This document shows positions 24,701-37,054 of a stretch of DNA of 64,000 nt, in pieces. This stretch comes from Liolophura sinensis (lineage: Eukaryota; Mollusca; Polyplacophora; Chitonida; Chitonidae). The notes beneath the pieces are model-generated. The model did not search any database. It was not told the DNA's origin and worked only from the letters and a program-made list of their open reading frames with translations. The translations under genes and the position numbers were made by a program. Location of the stretch: positions 61,735,249 to 61,799,248 of the forward strand of contig NC_088295.1 of NCBI RefSeq assembly GCF_032854445.1, written 5' to 3'. Numbering within the stretch: position 1 is the stretch's first letter; every line of letters starts with the position of its first letter.

Positions 24701-26388
24701 CTTAAACTTAATACTCGGTTAGAACAGTGCAGAATTACTAAAAATATGTTGACTGTGGACAGATTCTTTTATAATTGCCATAACACATACCAGAAAAACT
24801 GTTATATCATTATGCACAAAGCATTCTGTCTTCCATTTGTTCAAAACAAACCCATACTGTTGCCACTATGGGTTCAAGGTGGTGGATCGTAAAGTTCTGC
24901 TGCGGACAGCTACATGCATGGATACATGGATGATGTGTAACCCTGATGAGGAATGAAGCAGAGGGAATTTGAAGTTGTATGTGAGGCGTCATAATTAGGG
25001 TATACAGCTCACAACGTGATAATAGGTGATGATATGCTAGGCTGTCTCATTAACACCACGTAATGATATACAATTAGAGAAGCTGCACTAATCTCCAAGG
25101 GATTTCTGGGAACCACGAATTGTCTCCGTATACATATACGAAACCAGAACGTCATAGTTGAAATGAAGCATGGCATGGATGGATATACCAGCCTCATATC
25201 TTTTTCTTTCTCAGTCTTTTTAACCGTTCAGCATGACGTGTAAGTTGTGAACGTGTCGCTTCATGTGATAAATTATGATAAGCGGTAGGCCTACATAATG
25301 ATGTACATTCTACAGAGTCAGAAATAACGGCAGATTAACGTCCAATAGTTTGATTTATGATATACGAAATTATCACATTGAACTGTATGTTAACGATTGG
25401 TATATCGGTATGCAAACTTTGGAAACATTCATTGAGCTAAAACATGCGTTGGTGTTCAACTTACATTACCAATGAAACTATTGACATTACTTCTATCCTG
25501 TTTCTCGTAGACTGCGCACCATAATTCCTCCATACCACGACTGCATGTATTAACCAAACTTAGATGGTAATGTTTACATCGTTTTCACTCAACTTGCCAT
25601 CTATGCCTTTTGTTTTCTTGTAACAACTGCTTTACCTGTCACAGCATACACAGGAAGATGCTCCAGAGAACGCATAATGCTATTCCACGAAAACAATCAA
25701 GGACAATTTATCAATCGCTATGTTTCCGTATACAATTTAGGCACGCGAAATAATAGTAGCAATTTTAATGAGGAAGCAGTTCACAAAGCTCTTCTGACAT
25801 ATCAAGCAAATAAAGCGTATTTAATTCAACAAAAAGACAGCACTGTTGCGGTTTATAAATATTCATGATCTTTTACTTAATAGTCGTTTATTAATGGACG
25901 ATTTACATGTGCCATCTGACAAGGAAGATGTATCAATGCGGAAGTATAAATGATCCGCCATACAGTAAGGCAGCAACATATGCCATACTGAGCACCCATT
26001 TGAGCTTTTGGAATCTTTCTTGACGTTTGTCCTTTAAGCTATACATTTTCCTTTCCTCAATCGCCTGTTCCGATAAAGGAAATGAAATGGAAAAAAGCAA
26101 TCTTTGTAATGTAAGGAAGCTGTGTATAGAGTTCTTGAACATATATATGTATATGACTTCCGCTATTTAGATGAGACATTCTTCCCCACTTGTAGAATCT
26201 ATCTTCAGGAACTACGGAGCTCATTCGAGCTTAATTCATTGGTCTATCCAGCATGGATTAAGGATGAACGAACAAGTTAAAATAAAGATCAACTTAAGTG
26301 CTGTTTTAATAAAAAAAAAACACAGTAAATACTTGACTAGTAGATATAAATTGACTCTGTGATCCAAATACTAACCATGGTTTAACAC
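21729..26388. other. 4.7 kb intergenic, no gene seen
   Basis: The segments 22050-22760 and 23430-24200 are richer in G+C than the surrounding DNA and are open in several frames on both strands. None of the translations (for example 23435-23845 plus, 22890-23327 minus) has a recognisable fold, repeat, signal peptide or motif. The 23950-24230 stretch is non-repetitive and could be regulatory; the rest is AT-rich. Confidence 0.45.
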
Positions 26389-26398
26389 AGACTATATA

Positions 26399-26556
26399 AC
26401 GAGTGAGTGAGTGCTTGGGGTTTAACGTCATACTTAACACTTTTCATACGACGACGAAGGAATCCTTAGGGTTCTAAACGATGTTTCGATGCCTTGTCGC
26501 AGGACGGATTTCCACCGCTCTGACCCTGAATCTACCGTTCCCGTAGCGGACGATCT
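26399..26556 (-). mobile_element. SINE family 2 copy with 10-bp target duplication
   Basis: A perfect direct repeat AGACTATATA brackets the element (26389-26398 and 26557-26566). On the minus strand it ends GACGTTAAACCCCAAGCACT plus an (ACTC)n tail, the 3' end shared with the copy at 33753-34015. The body includes AGCGGTGGAAATCCGTCCTG (minus strand). An internal 22-bp segment at 26472-26493 also occurs identically at 27545-27566. Confidence 0.85.
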
Positions 26557-26566
26557 AGACTATATA

Positions 26567-27924
26567 GAGTATAAGTAACAGCTATATGGTGAGGTAATTG
26601 TAAACACTATATAAAGGTGTATTTAAGGTAAAATCAGCTATACGTTTATAGTATAGGATAAAGGTCCATTCGTTATTTTAACAAGATTGCTATTACAGAT
26701 GCGTAAGTCTGGCTTAAAATTGTAATACAGATTTGAACAATTTACCGTATAACAATGTCTTCGATAACACTTCGAATGATGGAAGAGTCTAACCGTCATT
26801 ACTGCAGATCGGCAGACAGACTATGTGTAACTTATTTTGTGGTGAAAATGAATGGCTTTTGCAAAAAAAATGTCGTCCTTCATTAGATTAACACCAAGTC
26901 CTCTTTGTATGCGCCAATAAGATTCGGACTTCCATACGCATCGGGGCTTGCGACAATCAATTATCAACCAATGGAATGTGGGTTTATTTTCGCCATGGGC
27001 TGAGGATGAACAAAAAGCTACAGTATATACTCTTCCGTCAACAGACTGCGAGCGTTTACAATCCGCCCATAGGGTTAAAAGATTAACTATAGAGGACTTC
27101 GTACAGTTTAGTGGCAGAAGATTAATTGAGACTTTTTCCAGGTATACCATGGTATCAGCACCTTCCTATTCGTCAAGCTCCATTCTTCTTCACGACCCGT
27201 CCAAAAAGTGCTAAGTTCTCCGAGTTCACTTAGTAAACCTTCTGTCCCCTGTGGGTAAAGCTAACCGGCCTATTGTCTGTGTCATTCTAGGTCATTTTCT
27301 CCACTAGTTTATAGTACTGTGTCCGGTATGCTGTATAAAGGCGGTTTTGCTGCTGCTGTCGACAGAGGCAATCCGATACAGACAGAGGTCAGAGGGACGG
27401 ATTAAACAGGTGATTCTAGGAACAAGAGCTCTGGATAAAGATCAGTTCAAAGATAAATCCATAGATTGGGTTGCATAAACACTAAAAACTGAGGAAAAGA
27501 AGAGACATGTCAGAAGGAATGTCAAATTGCTTATTGATAAATAATTCTAAACGATGTTTCGATGCCAAAATTTTTAGCATAATCAAATGACTTGTTGCTA
27601 GTACTATATCAGACTTGTCCAGTTACCTATCAACTTCTAAATGCCACTTGAAGATTGCATTCCGATGCTGTCAATATGCAGAGGAAAATTATAACAACCC
27701 CTCAAATTACATATAGGTTGTCGGCAACTACCGTAACTAACACTACAAAACTACCTGTTCGGAATCATTTTCAGGTACACGGCGTCAACGAACTTCCAAA
27801 AAGTACCTTCAAAGCAAGCTAGGCCACAAATGGATCTGCACATACCACGTCCTCGTCTATGAGTTAAAGGACTATTTTCAAATGTTAATGTATATATACG
27901 AGGCTTAAGCTCCTTTATATGAGA
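26567..27924. other. intergenic, no gene seen
   Basis: Frames on opposite strands at 26821-27214 overlap each other and carry no motif. The 22-bp duplicate of a segment of the neighbouring SINE lies at 27545-27566. Confidence 0.45.
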
Positions 27925-28065
27925 CCTTGGAGCCTCAAGTGTGATCTGCCAGCAATCTGCAGATTGGTCGTGGGTTTTTTCCCAAACTCTACCCGGTTTC
28001 CACGCACCATATTTCTGGCCGTCGTCGTGCAAGTGAAATATTCTGAAATATTCTTGAAATAAGTA
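27925..28065 (+). mobile_element. SINE family 1, diverged copy
   Basis: GATCTGCCAGCAATCTGCAG leads into GGTCGTGGGTTTT, then CCCGGTTTCCACGCACCATA and GCCGTCGTCGTGCAAGTGAA, the same order of blocks as at 16275-16486 with many substitutions. The head is missing or unrecognisable and the tail is degraded, so this is an old insertion. A 122-codon minus-strand frame over it is a by-product. Confidence 0.75.
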
Positions 28066-28284
28066 AAATACGACGTCCTGTTCATTCCAGCTTTTTGCAA
28101 TATCCATACTTTTTGCCACATTTCACAAGTGTAACAGTGACATATTAAGCTTTCTTCAGCTCATTCTTTTTTTCTGATATTTGCTTGCCCACATGGGATC
28201 AGCGTCGATTTCAACATTCTTTTGGTCACTTCAAGGTGATAATATTTTCTTGTCCAGCACTACTCCAGTGCCTATATGGTTAAT

Positions 28285-28400
28285 AATGGAGCTTCAGTGG
28301 AACGCCATGCCGAAGACACCGGCCTCCGCGCCCATTCATTACATGCTGACACCAGACCGAGCAATACTTAATCTGACTATACTCTTAATCTGGGCATACC
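28285..28400 (-). mobile_element. SINE family 2 fragment
   Basis: The plus strand reads CATGCCGAAGACACCGG ... GCTGACACCAGACCGAGCAA, which is the reverse complement of the GGTCTGGTGTCAG ... GGTGTCTCTGGCATG section in the copy at 33753-34015. Neither the 3' tail nor target duplications were identified. Confidence 0.65.
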
Positions 28401-30084
28401 AAGCAAGAAAGTACTTTTAAAGTCCCAGACCTAACCCAACTCGGCAATGATCCCCAGCTTCCAAAAGCAGCCAAGCAGTCCTTTCCCATACTCATGGTGA
28501 AAGAGATGAATGGCACTCGATACAATTTTCCCAAATCGCTAATTAATAATGAGCTCCATGATCACCAATCAAGCGCGCAATAATCGTGTGTTGTGTCTAC
28601 AGAGCTTCTTTGTTCGCTATCACAAGCGATGAGTTTGAGTGTAAGATCCTGCTAGCGATAACAAACAGAAAAACTGCAGGTGAAAACTCACTCATTAGTT
28701 CTCTTTAAGACCACTTGTATGAAGATTTCTGTCAGTCAGCTGAAGTTTTTAGATGACGATAGAGGATTTCGAGCACAAATAATAAGTTTATCTGTGCTTT
28801 GTTTTTCATAAATTAATAAAAACCTTCATCTGATAAGGGGAAACTCGTGAAGACTGGGTTTTATTCTTTTGGTTCAACATCTCATGAACTCGGAGAAGGA
28901 CGAAATGAAGTGCGGGATGTTTTTGTTTTTTTTTTTTTTTTTTGTCTGACGCTGATGAGGTAAAAACAACGTATGGATGTGGGTCGGCCACAAACAACAT
29001 CATAGTTATCGTGCCCGTATTAAATATATCAGCCTTATTGCCTAACGGGGGTTGAGGATACAGGTTCGACTGACGTCTGACAGGCACAGTTCGAATTCCT
29101 ATTTTGACCAATTCGGCTGGGAGAAGAAACTGTACACAGCCTTACTAATTAATCTCGTTTCAAGCCAGCAGGTCGTGGATCACGTGTTTACCGCAAGTTT
29201 TGGGGGTGTACGGCGGAGCATATTAAAGAAGAAAGTGGGGAGTCTTCGTGAATCCTATAAATACAAAAAAGAGGTTAAAAAGAGCGAAGGTATTCCAGTG
29301 CGACGCGTCTTGGGATGCCAATGGGCTCCGTGTTCTCAGATTTACATCTTTATCTCTCAAATCCAGGTACGACGCAGGTGTAAAGTCACCTTGAACCTGA
29401 GCAATGGGGATCTCGGATATACAGGGATACAATTATACTGGGGAGCCTGAAGTACATAACACAGGAACAAGGACAAATTAAACAAATATATTCCACACTG
29501 CTACCGCTTCTGGCCACAACCACATGCATGCCACAAATATTAAACTGATGATGCTCTGTGAACACCGAGTGGCTACGGTTATGATAAAAAGTTATTTCAT
29601 TGTCGTTACAAAAATTACACAACAAACTGATTACATACACGCCTATATTATTCAGATCGATATTTTGTCAGATGATATTTAAACCTTTTGGAATAACCTT
29701 TATTTGTGGCACACCACCCGAAACCATGCAAAAATTGGGATTTATTTGAGCATTGTATTCTTTGAAATCATGTTGCAAACTATCAAAACGGAATTTTCCA
29801 GTCGGACCATTCAAACTCTTTTGTTTCTTCCTATAGTGTAGAATACGGACTTGAAGGCCTTGTATAAGTTAGTAGCATAGTAGCATTAGTAGCATAAATA
29901 ATGTATTTATTTCTTTTACTAGTGTCATTGAAATGAATTTTGCATTTACATTGTTTTCCTTCCACAAAATGTTCATTCACTTTGTGACTTTGGCAAAAGT
30001 CACAGATGTAGCCTATGACTGACACTGTCTGTCAAAAGTGAATTGCACGTACATAGTCTGTTCAAGTACACTGCCACTGTCTGA
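28401..30084. other. intergenic, no gene seen
   Basis: Contains a T-rich run at about 28919-28942 and a B-box-like CAGTTCGAATTCC at 29087-29099, probably another decayed tRNA-derived repeat. Overlapping frames at 29052-29450 and 29223-29640 are not convincing genes. Confidence 0.45.
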
Positions 30085-30545
30085 CTCCAACAAAAGTTGT
30101 GGGCGTCAGTTTATACCTTGTCTAACAAAACTTATAGATGACCAGGTAAATGGTGTGCTTGCAACAAAAGTTATGGGTGACCGGGTAATGGTGTACTTCC
30201 AACAAAAGTTATGGTGACCAGGTACATGGTGAGTGAGTGCTTGGGGTTTGACGTCGTACACCAGGCACATGGTGAGGTTGCAACAAAACCCTATTAATGT
30301 CCGTTGTATGCCTGCAGTAAAAGTCATGGGTGTTAATGTATACTTTGGCTGACTCTAACAAAGGTTATGCGTTTATTGTACCTTGTCTGCCTGCAAGACA
30401 ACTTATGGATGTTAATGCACTTTGTGTGCCTGCAATAAAAGTTATAGGTGTTAATGTACATTGCCTGCCCGCATTATAAGCCACGGATGATAATGGTTTG
30501 TGTGTCTCCAATATAAGTTATGAATGTTAATGTACACTGTCTGCA
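30085..30545 (+). repeat. diverged ~38-bp tandem repeat
   Basis: About eleven units of 36-40 bp, each centred on a version of CAACAAAAGTTATGGGTG followed by TTAATGTAC or GACCAGGTA. Unit positions include 30088, 30124, 30161, 30201, 30280, 30357, 30393, 30433, 30473 and 30511. The gap between 30201 and 30280 is double-sized because a SINE end is inserted there. Units are well diverged, so the array is old. Confidence 0.8.
30234..30259 (-). mobile_element. SINE family 2, extreme 3' end only
   Basis: Twenty-six bases containing GCTTGGGGTTTGACGTCGTAC (reverse complement of the family 2 3' end) interrupt the ~38-bp tandem array. On both sides lies a 17-bp near-identical direct repeat, ACCAGGTACATGGTGAG at 30217-30233 and ACCAGGCACATGGTGAG at 30260-30276 (positions to within a base or two). 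This is what an extremely 5'-truncated retrotransposition with its target duplication would leave. Confidence 0.7.
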
Positions 30546-30891
30546 TTTATCTAGTGGCATTGCTCATAATACTATGTAAACTCTAACGAAATAACTGCTA
30601 ACTGTGTACAATATACTAATATTTATACCCTGCATCACATTGATATTTTTTTCCGTAATGACATTTATTAGCTTTATTTCCGGTCCCCCCTGCTAATACT
30701 GACACAACTTCTGCTGTCGTACGAATATCTCTAGGTCATACTTGCTAAATTATAGTTATGTCAGTTATAACTTATACAGTTAATTACTTGTTTACAGTGT
30801 TTTCTCACCTCTTCATAATATTTGATTGCAAGGAAAACTGTATTTTTACATTTTCATCTAACTATTTGCTCATCTTCTGGAGATACTAAAT

Positions 30892-30892
<1 letters not shown>

Positions 30893-30980
<88 letters not shown>
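30893..30980. repeat. (AT)n microsatellite, about 88 bp
   Basis: Uninterrupted TA/AT dinucleotides. The Tyr-Ile frame across it is an artefact. Confidence 0.96.
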
Positions 30981-30982
<2 letters not shown>

Positions 30983-33742
30983 TGGCTCTCTGTTTCTTGT
31001 GTGAGTCACAGTGTGTAATACAAAATTATCTTATTAGCGTACTGTACTGGTTGTACTTACTGGTGTTTTTTTCTTTACCATTCACTTTATCATTATCACT
31101 CAACCTCATCTGCATAATCTTAGATGCTTTTTATCTGTCACATTAACATGTATAAAATCTTACAAGGCTGTTCACTGTTTTGCTATAGAACCATTTTTCC
31201 CTTTTATGAATTTGTCACTCAACTCTACAACGCTGTTTTCTTACACTGATGAATAAAATGGTTATGCTTAAGTAAATTCGTGTTATTATATTGCCCAAGT
31301 TGCTTTTCTTGTTATAGCTCATTGGTTTTCATGTGCACACGCACTACGCCAGCAGTTTTTCTTATTACATTACAACCCTCGTCCTAAAGGGCCGAAAGTG
31401 TTTAGCTTCTTACTGATGGCACAATGATTAGTCATTACCCGTTTGATTTACCGAATGATTGGTTGACTCGTTTATTTTATTAGCTGCATTGAGTACACGC
31501 GGCACATAAAAAATTGTGGTGGTCACGTATAAAGATATAGACCTTGCAGTACGATTTGTCGATTTATTAATTAACTGGCTTGATTACACACTGCAATGTT
31601 TCCAAAGTACCTGCTACGTATACTGAATTAAGTGTAGCTATCACTCATAAAGATATATGCATTAAAATGTTATAGAGTGGGTGGGTTTAACTTCGTGCAG
31701 TGACATCACAGATCTTTCACGTCTTAACTAGCAGTAGATGATTAAGTAAATACTTATATGTGACCATTTAAAATTGGCTGGATCAAGTTTTCAGGACACG
31801 GGAACTAAGCGTATTTATTCATTGTCTACATAGCTGATAACTAACAGCTCTGTGTTCATTCCTCATCGCCTCAATCCTTTTCCCATGGCTAACTGAAAGA
31901 CTAGCAAAATACATGACACTATCACTGACTGAATTTGTGATTGATTCACCTGATTTTCTAACCATCTTATAGTGAGTGATCGTTTGCCGACCAAATATGT
32001 AACTGAATGACCGAGTATACGAATGACTAACTCTATTCGTGACTGACTCACACTCTGAATGGGCGTTGCTGCTCGAAGCGGCTCATAGGGGCGACTGATT
32101 GAGTGAACGCATGCGTTGTTTATACTTGATGGGCTTGGTTTTTGATTGATGGAAAGATTGTCTGGTGTGCCACTAAAGAGCTACATACCCTCATCAGTGT
32201 GATCTTTAAGAACTCGACATTCACACACGCATATACGTAAACTCTTGAACTGTCCGACAGTTATTAAAATCCGTGCTGAGGATCTGACCGAAAGGTGACA
32301 AGGTGACATGCAGTCGGCAGGTCTACATGCATATATTCAACCCGACCCCTGATGAAGTGCATGCAGTCAGGCTGGTAGAAATTGCAAGAGACGCAATACG
32401 GAAAACACACGCATGTATATATTTATATTGTTTGTAATTATAATGGAAGGCAGCCAGGCGTGACAAGGCAGTCGTCAGTTGGTGCAAACATGGAAGAGTC
32501 GGAGGGGTAAATCGTGACAGGGTCGTCACACAGGTGCTGTCTGTGTTTATAGCTTAATAATGACTGGCTATAAAGGTTGTATGCTATAGCAATGGACCAC
32601 GTGTATCCAACGGTTGACATTTTAATTTAAAAAATAAACAGATAACTAAAGTCGCCATCATCAGAAACGCTACTGTAAGCCGAATCTAAGAAAATCTTTT
32701 TGTTTTAACGTACAGTTGAACTGAAGAAAGGTTATTTTTAAAAGAAATTGTCTGACTGACTGACAAACGGGCAGAGGAAATGGTTGATTGACTTATGTGC
32801 GATCAGTTGAGATCAGTGATTACATGATGGTATATAATTAATTGATTGGATTATTAATGTGTGCAAGGTTTACAAGCTCGTGACCGAGAACGCTGTGACG
32901 TAATGGGATAAAAAAGATGTGAGTTATTTGTAGAGTTATTTGTGTAAATGGCATAGCTTTTCCCGCGCAACTGTCACTCGGGTCCAAGCTGACCGGACAA
33001 TGCCCAAGCAACGCGTCACCAGATCACCCACTAAACGTCATGAAAAAGGGAGAAATGAACGAAAAATTCGGTATATAGTTGGGAAAGGTTTTCACGTATC
33101 CATAACAAAGACTGATCTTATATAGTATAGTCAACGGTATAATGTGTCATTACTGTAAGACACATACGCACGTCATTATCTACATAGAAGTCTACTTTTA
33201 CCTATGTCACAGCGCGGATATACAATTTAGTTTTTTGAAACTACTGAAGTACTGCAATAATGAGTTGTGAGTGGGTTTACCTCCGCGTAAAACTTATAAT
33301 GTGCACCTTTTGACACATGTAATTGTGGAAATTAGTATACAAGTGTGTAATTAGATAAGTGTCCTGTGTATTGAAATTTTAATTTGTACAACTTCATTTT
33401 GCTACAGTATTAAAGTTCCTGGTATCATGTGTTGGATGCCTTGTTATTTGCTTTGTGGTTGCTTTTCATCACAATGGCCCCACCTAATGGCATTAACCTT
33501 TGGATATGACTATTAGCAGTGCATCCTAAAATGGTGATCTTTTTTCATAAAATTAGATGATATGGTCACCACAATGAATTTTTAAACACAATGCACAGAT
33601 CGTGATATAATTCTTCATGATATTTATGGGAATAAAATATCAGGAACTGCTTGCTGTGGTTGAAACACAAGCATTCCACAATTCAGCTGACAGTCAATTT
33701 TATTGATAACACGAAATTCATTAACCTTTGTGTTGACATAAC
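30981..33742. other. intergenic with decayed GACT/TGAT-type simple sequence
   Basis: No gene seen. The stretch 31900-32160 is full of short variants of GACTGA, GATTGA and GAATGACT, as is 32745-32765; these look like remnants of old tetranucleotide repeats. Other frames are short and unrecognised. Confidence 0.5.
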
Positions 33743-33752
33743 GTATTATAGC

Positions 33753-34015
33753 CACCGAGAGGTGAGAGCATATATTTAGCAAGGAAACATGGCAGGCTGG
33801 TCTGGTGTCAGTATAATATGACTAGACGGGGTGTCATGTCCGGTGTCTCTGGCATGATACTTCAGTGGCCGCATCACTTTGGCGGCATGGACTCGCCCTG
33901 CCACAAGAGGACACAGTATATGTACACACACATAATAACTCCTCCTCGTCATATGACTGAAAAATTGTTAAGTACGACGTTAAACCCCAAGCATACATAC
34001 ATACAAACATGAATG
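33753..34015 (+). mobile_element. SINE family 2, full-looking copy with target duplication
   Basis: The element lies between perfect 10-bp direct repeats GTATTATAGC at 33743-33752 and 34016-34025. The 263-bp body includes GCAGGCTGGTCTGGTGTCAG, CTCGCCCTGCCACAAGAGG and CATATGACTGAAAAATTG, then the 3' end TTGTTAAGTACGACGTTAAA (from 33965) and a (CATA)n tail. The polarity (tail at the right) is supported by the truncated copy at 30234, which keeps only this end. The 3' end resembles that of SINE family 1 at 22 of 28 positions (33965-33992 against 16443-16470). Confidence 0.85.
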
Positions 34016-34025
34016 GTATTATAGC

Positions 34026-37000
34026 AATTTTATTGTGGTCGTCTGAGCACTGGGGAAGACCAAAATGTGAGTTAATAAAGTGTAATATACCAGAAATAAA
34101 GGGCTGCAACATACTGTACTAGAAAACATTTATCTGTTTTTATATTATTTAATGATCAAATCTGGGTGAATATTTGTAGAAGGGAAACAGTGCACGCCAT
34201 GGACACGACGCTTCACGCTGAAACATAGGAATGAACCAGGTCAAAGCACGCGCTTTACAAATGCATTAAGTGACTCTTATGGAGCGTAACAACTATACGC
34301 AAATTTAAGGACAATGTGTTTTACCTAGGCCCACGCATCTGTTTAGCTCTTAAGTGCTTGGTGACAAATGCAAAGGGTGATGTTAGACAATTAATTACTT
34401 ATATTAAATTGAACAGAAACGCGTGCGTATTGAGACAAAAAGAATCAGTTTTTCCTATTTCATATATCAGAAGGCATATGCTGTCATGTGACGGGATGAT
34501 GTGCGTGTTGAATTGAAAGATGCAACAGTCAATAACGAATCCCACTTCTAGGAGCATATACCGACTATGGGTTGTTAATCAAAGCGTGTAATTAGTCCAA
34601 TCGCGTAACGTTATATTCAGCAGCACGTTGCTTCCTTTGATCAAGTAAATAACAGGGTTGCTTACTCACACCTCATTGGTATGAGGTTATGTTTTCTTGA
34701 GCCAAAAAAATGTTTTAAATTGTTCTTACTCAAAACACGATAGTTAATTGCACAAAAATGTTTGCTGTGACGCAAAACAACAACGTGACAAGCAACGTGA
34801 CTGAATGAAATATGATAGTCCTTTTGGGAATATCTGTAAACTAACTACACCATTCGACCTGTGGCAAACAAAATGTTCAAGTTTGAAAAAAACATATTGA
34901 TCATTGAATATATGCTTGAAATATTTCTGTTGGTGACTCATGGCTATACTTACTTTGAACAAACAAACAGATATACAGTTAAATATGTAACAAAGTTCTT
35001 GAGTACGGGTTTAAACATCAAATCAGTCCAATCAAAAATCAAATCTTTATCAAAATCACTGGCAAATAGAGCAAACATAAATGATATTGCAAATGATATG
35101 ACTTACATATTGCGTTAGCAGCACTGTGTGTGATAAGAGGTATTTGCTTTGACTAAATGACGTCGTGGTCACGTGATGAATACATGTACTGCAGCACCTG
35201 TAAAGTGAAAACAAAAACGTGCCCACGAAGCACACTATTTATAAAATGTTTCAGTATGGTACTCACCTGCAATGATTGAACTTGATGACCTGGGTCATGT
35301 GTTCGTTCTTAGCCGTTAGTCTTTAAAATGGTTGCAGTTTTCCGGCAAACATCGGAAACGGTCGTCAAACCTCGGCATTCGGGAAGTCGCCTATCTCGTA
35401 CAATGGGAAAGGAATAGCGAGGTAGGTGACTGTCCAAAAATACGTGGGCCTTCGCATGCACGCAAAGGAATAGTTCCATTAAAAGTACATACTATTTGAA
35501 ACTAGTTGTCATTCAATCAAACACACAGCGGGCGGCAAAGACATCTGGAATGAAGGTGAAACGTGCGGTGACCACAAGGCTTGAGGCAACACCACGGCTT
35601 CCGCCTAGGCCTGATAGCCTCTTGCTGTGATTTCTTCATTGACGCCTTCCTGGTGTGGAAATCAATGAGTTACTGTGGGACCTCTTGGTATACATCTCAT
35701 CGTCTCCTTGGAAGATTAAAAGATGGGCACCAACAACGACACTGCAAGCTAATAAAACGTATTTTTACATTGCCTGGGCGACCTGAATGACAAATGCAAC
35801 ACTCTGCTGCTGGTGAGTGCCATGCAATGGCGGCAATGTGGAAGTACCCGGCCAAAAGGCTCATGTGTCATGCAAAAATTTGGTGACTGTATAATAGAAA
35901 AGCGGCACATTAGCAATTGTAATGATGTTGGAATAGGGCAGGCCCGGCATGCAGTGATATTAATATTTCATAGGGTAGCCTGCCACCCGAGTTAGTTAAG
36001 ATGCGCTCGCGTGCTCGAAGTGGCCAGACAGTGATAATATCACTAGAGCACAATTGAATTTGTCTCACATTATAGGAATACAGCAAATACGACATTATAT
36101 TTGTACTGCAAGTGAAGAGTTTTTGGCGAACAACGGAAAACTGTTTTACTGCTGCCCGTGGTGTAGAGACCGGGATCCCTCGCTGGAATCCGAGAATCCT
36201 ATTTTTTTTGGTTAAGCCCAATCTGCTCGGTCATGGGTCTTCGTTTCTTAACGATTTCTTTTCTGACGGTTATTATATTAAATAAACCCAGTTGCTGGGT
36301 TTTCTTTAGCTCCAAGGGATTCGACATTCGAACAGGCGGGTTTAATCTTACCGGAGAAGTATAGATTTTCTTGCCTGGTTCTTATGTAAGCTAAGCGAGA
36401 AGAAACGCTCCTTGGGTAGTTGTACAATTCATGTCTGCATGCGTGCTAAATATAGTACAGGATTATCAAAAGTTTCGAATCACTGACGGTTCTACATAAA
36501 AATACACATACGGGTGTTTGTTTCTTCCGTACTAAATTAAATTATTTTTCTGGTCAGCAGGTGCTGCTTATAACACAGCCTATAGCCGTTATATAAAATA
36601 ACGTATGCTTGCACGTTAAGAAATAAATAGACCCTGTCAGATATGTGTATCCGTTTATAATATAATATATTTATATATAAACATTGCTAACAGTCAACAT
36701 GTCATATATAGCTCTTAAAAAGGCTATATAATCTATAAAAAAGATACGTCTTTGTTTGACAGATTTGTGTATAAACACATACCAGCCCGCGGCAAAAATA
36801 ATTTTAACGACATTTGAACAATGTATCATTCGCTAAAAACATGAGACCAAGAATCGGCGAAAATGACAAACTACAGGAATGAACTTGTGGTGTTACAAGT
36901 GTCCCTACAGAACACAGCTACCATACTGGAATAAGCTAAAAATAATCATGCCACATTCAAAAATTTAATATCGAAATTTGGGCGTATGATGACTTTGGCA

Positions 37001-37054
37001 AAGCTCCATTGTTACATTACTAGATAACTGTTTAGATTCTGTGCCTATATTAAA
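34026..37054. other. 3 kb intergenic, no gene seen
   Basis: Short frames only. The 85-residue frame at 34861-35118 and the 103-residue minus frame at 35910-36221 have no motif and no supporting context. The region 35270-35860 is a little more G+C rich but featureless. Confidence 0.5.

Noticed and set aside
34861-35118. 85-residue lysine/isoleucine-rich frame
   Set aside because: AT-rich composition identical to its surroundings, no known domain, no flanking splice or promoter signals.
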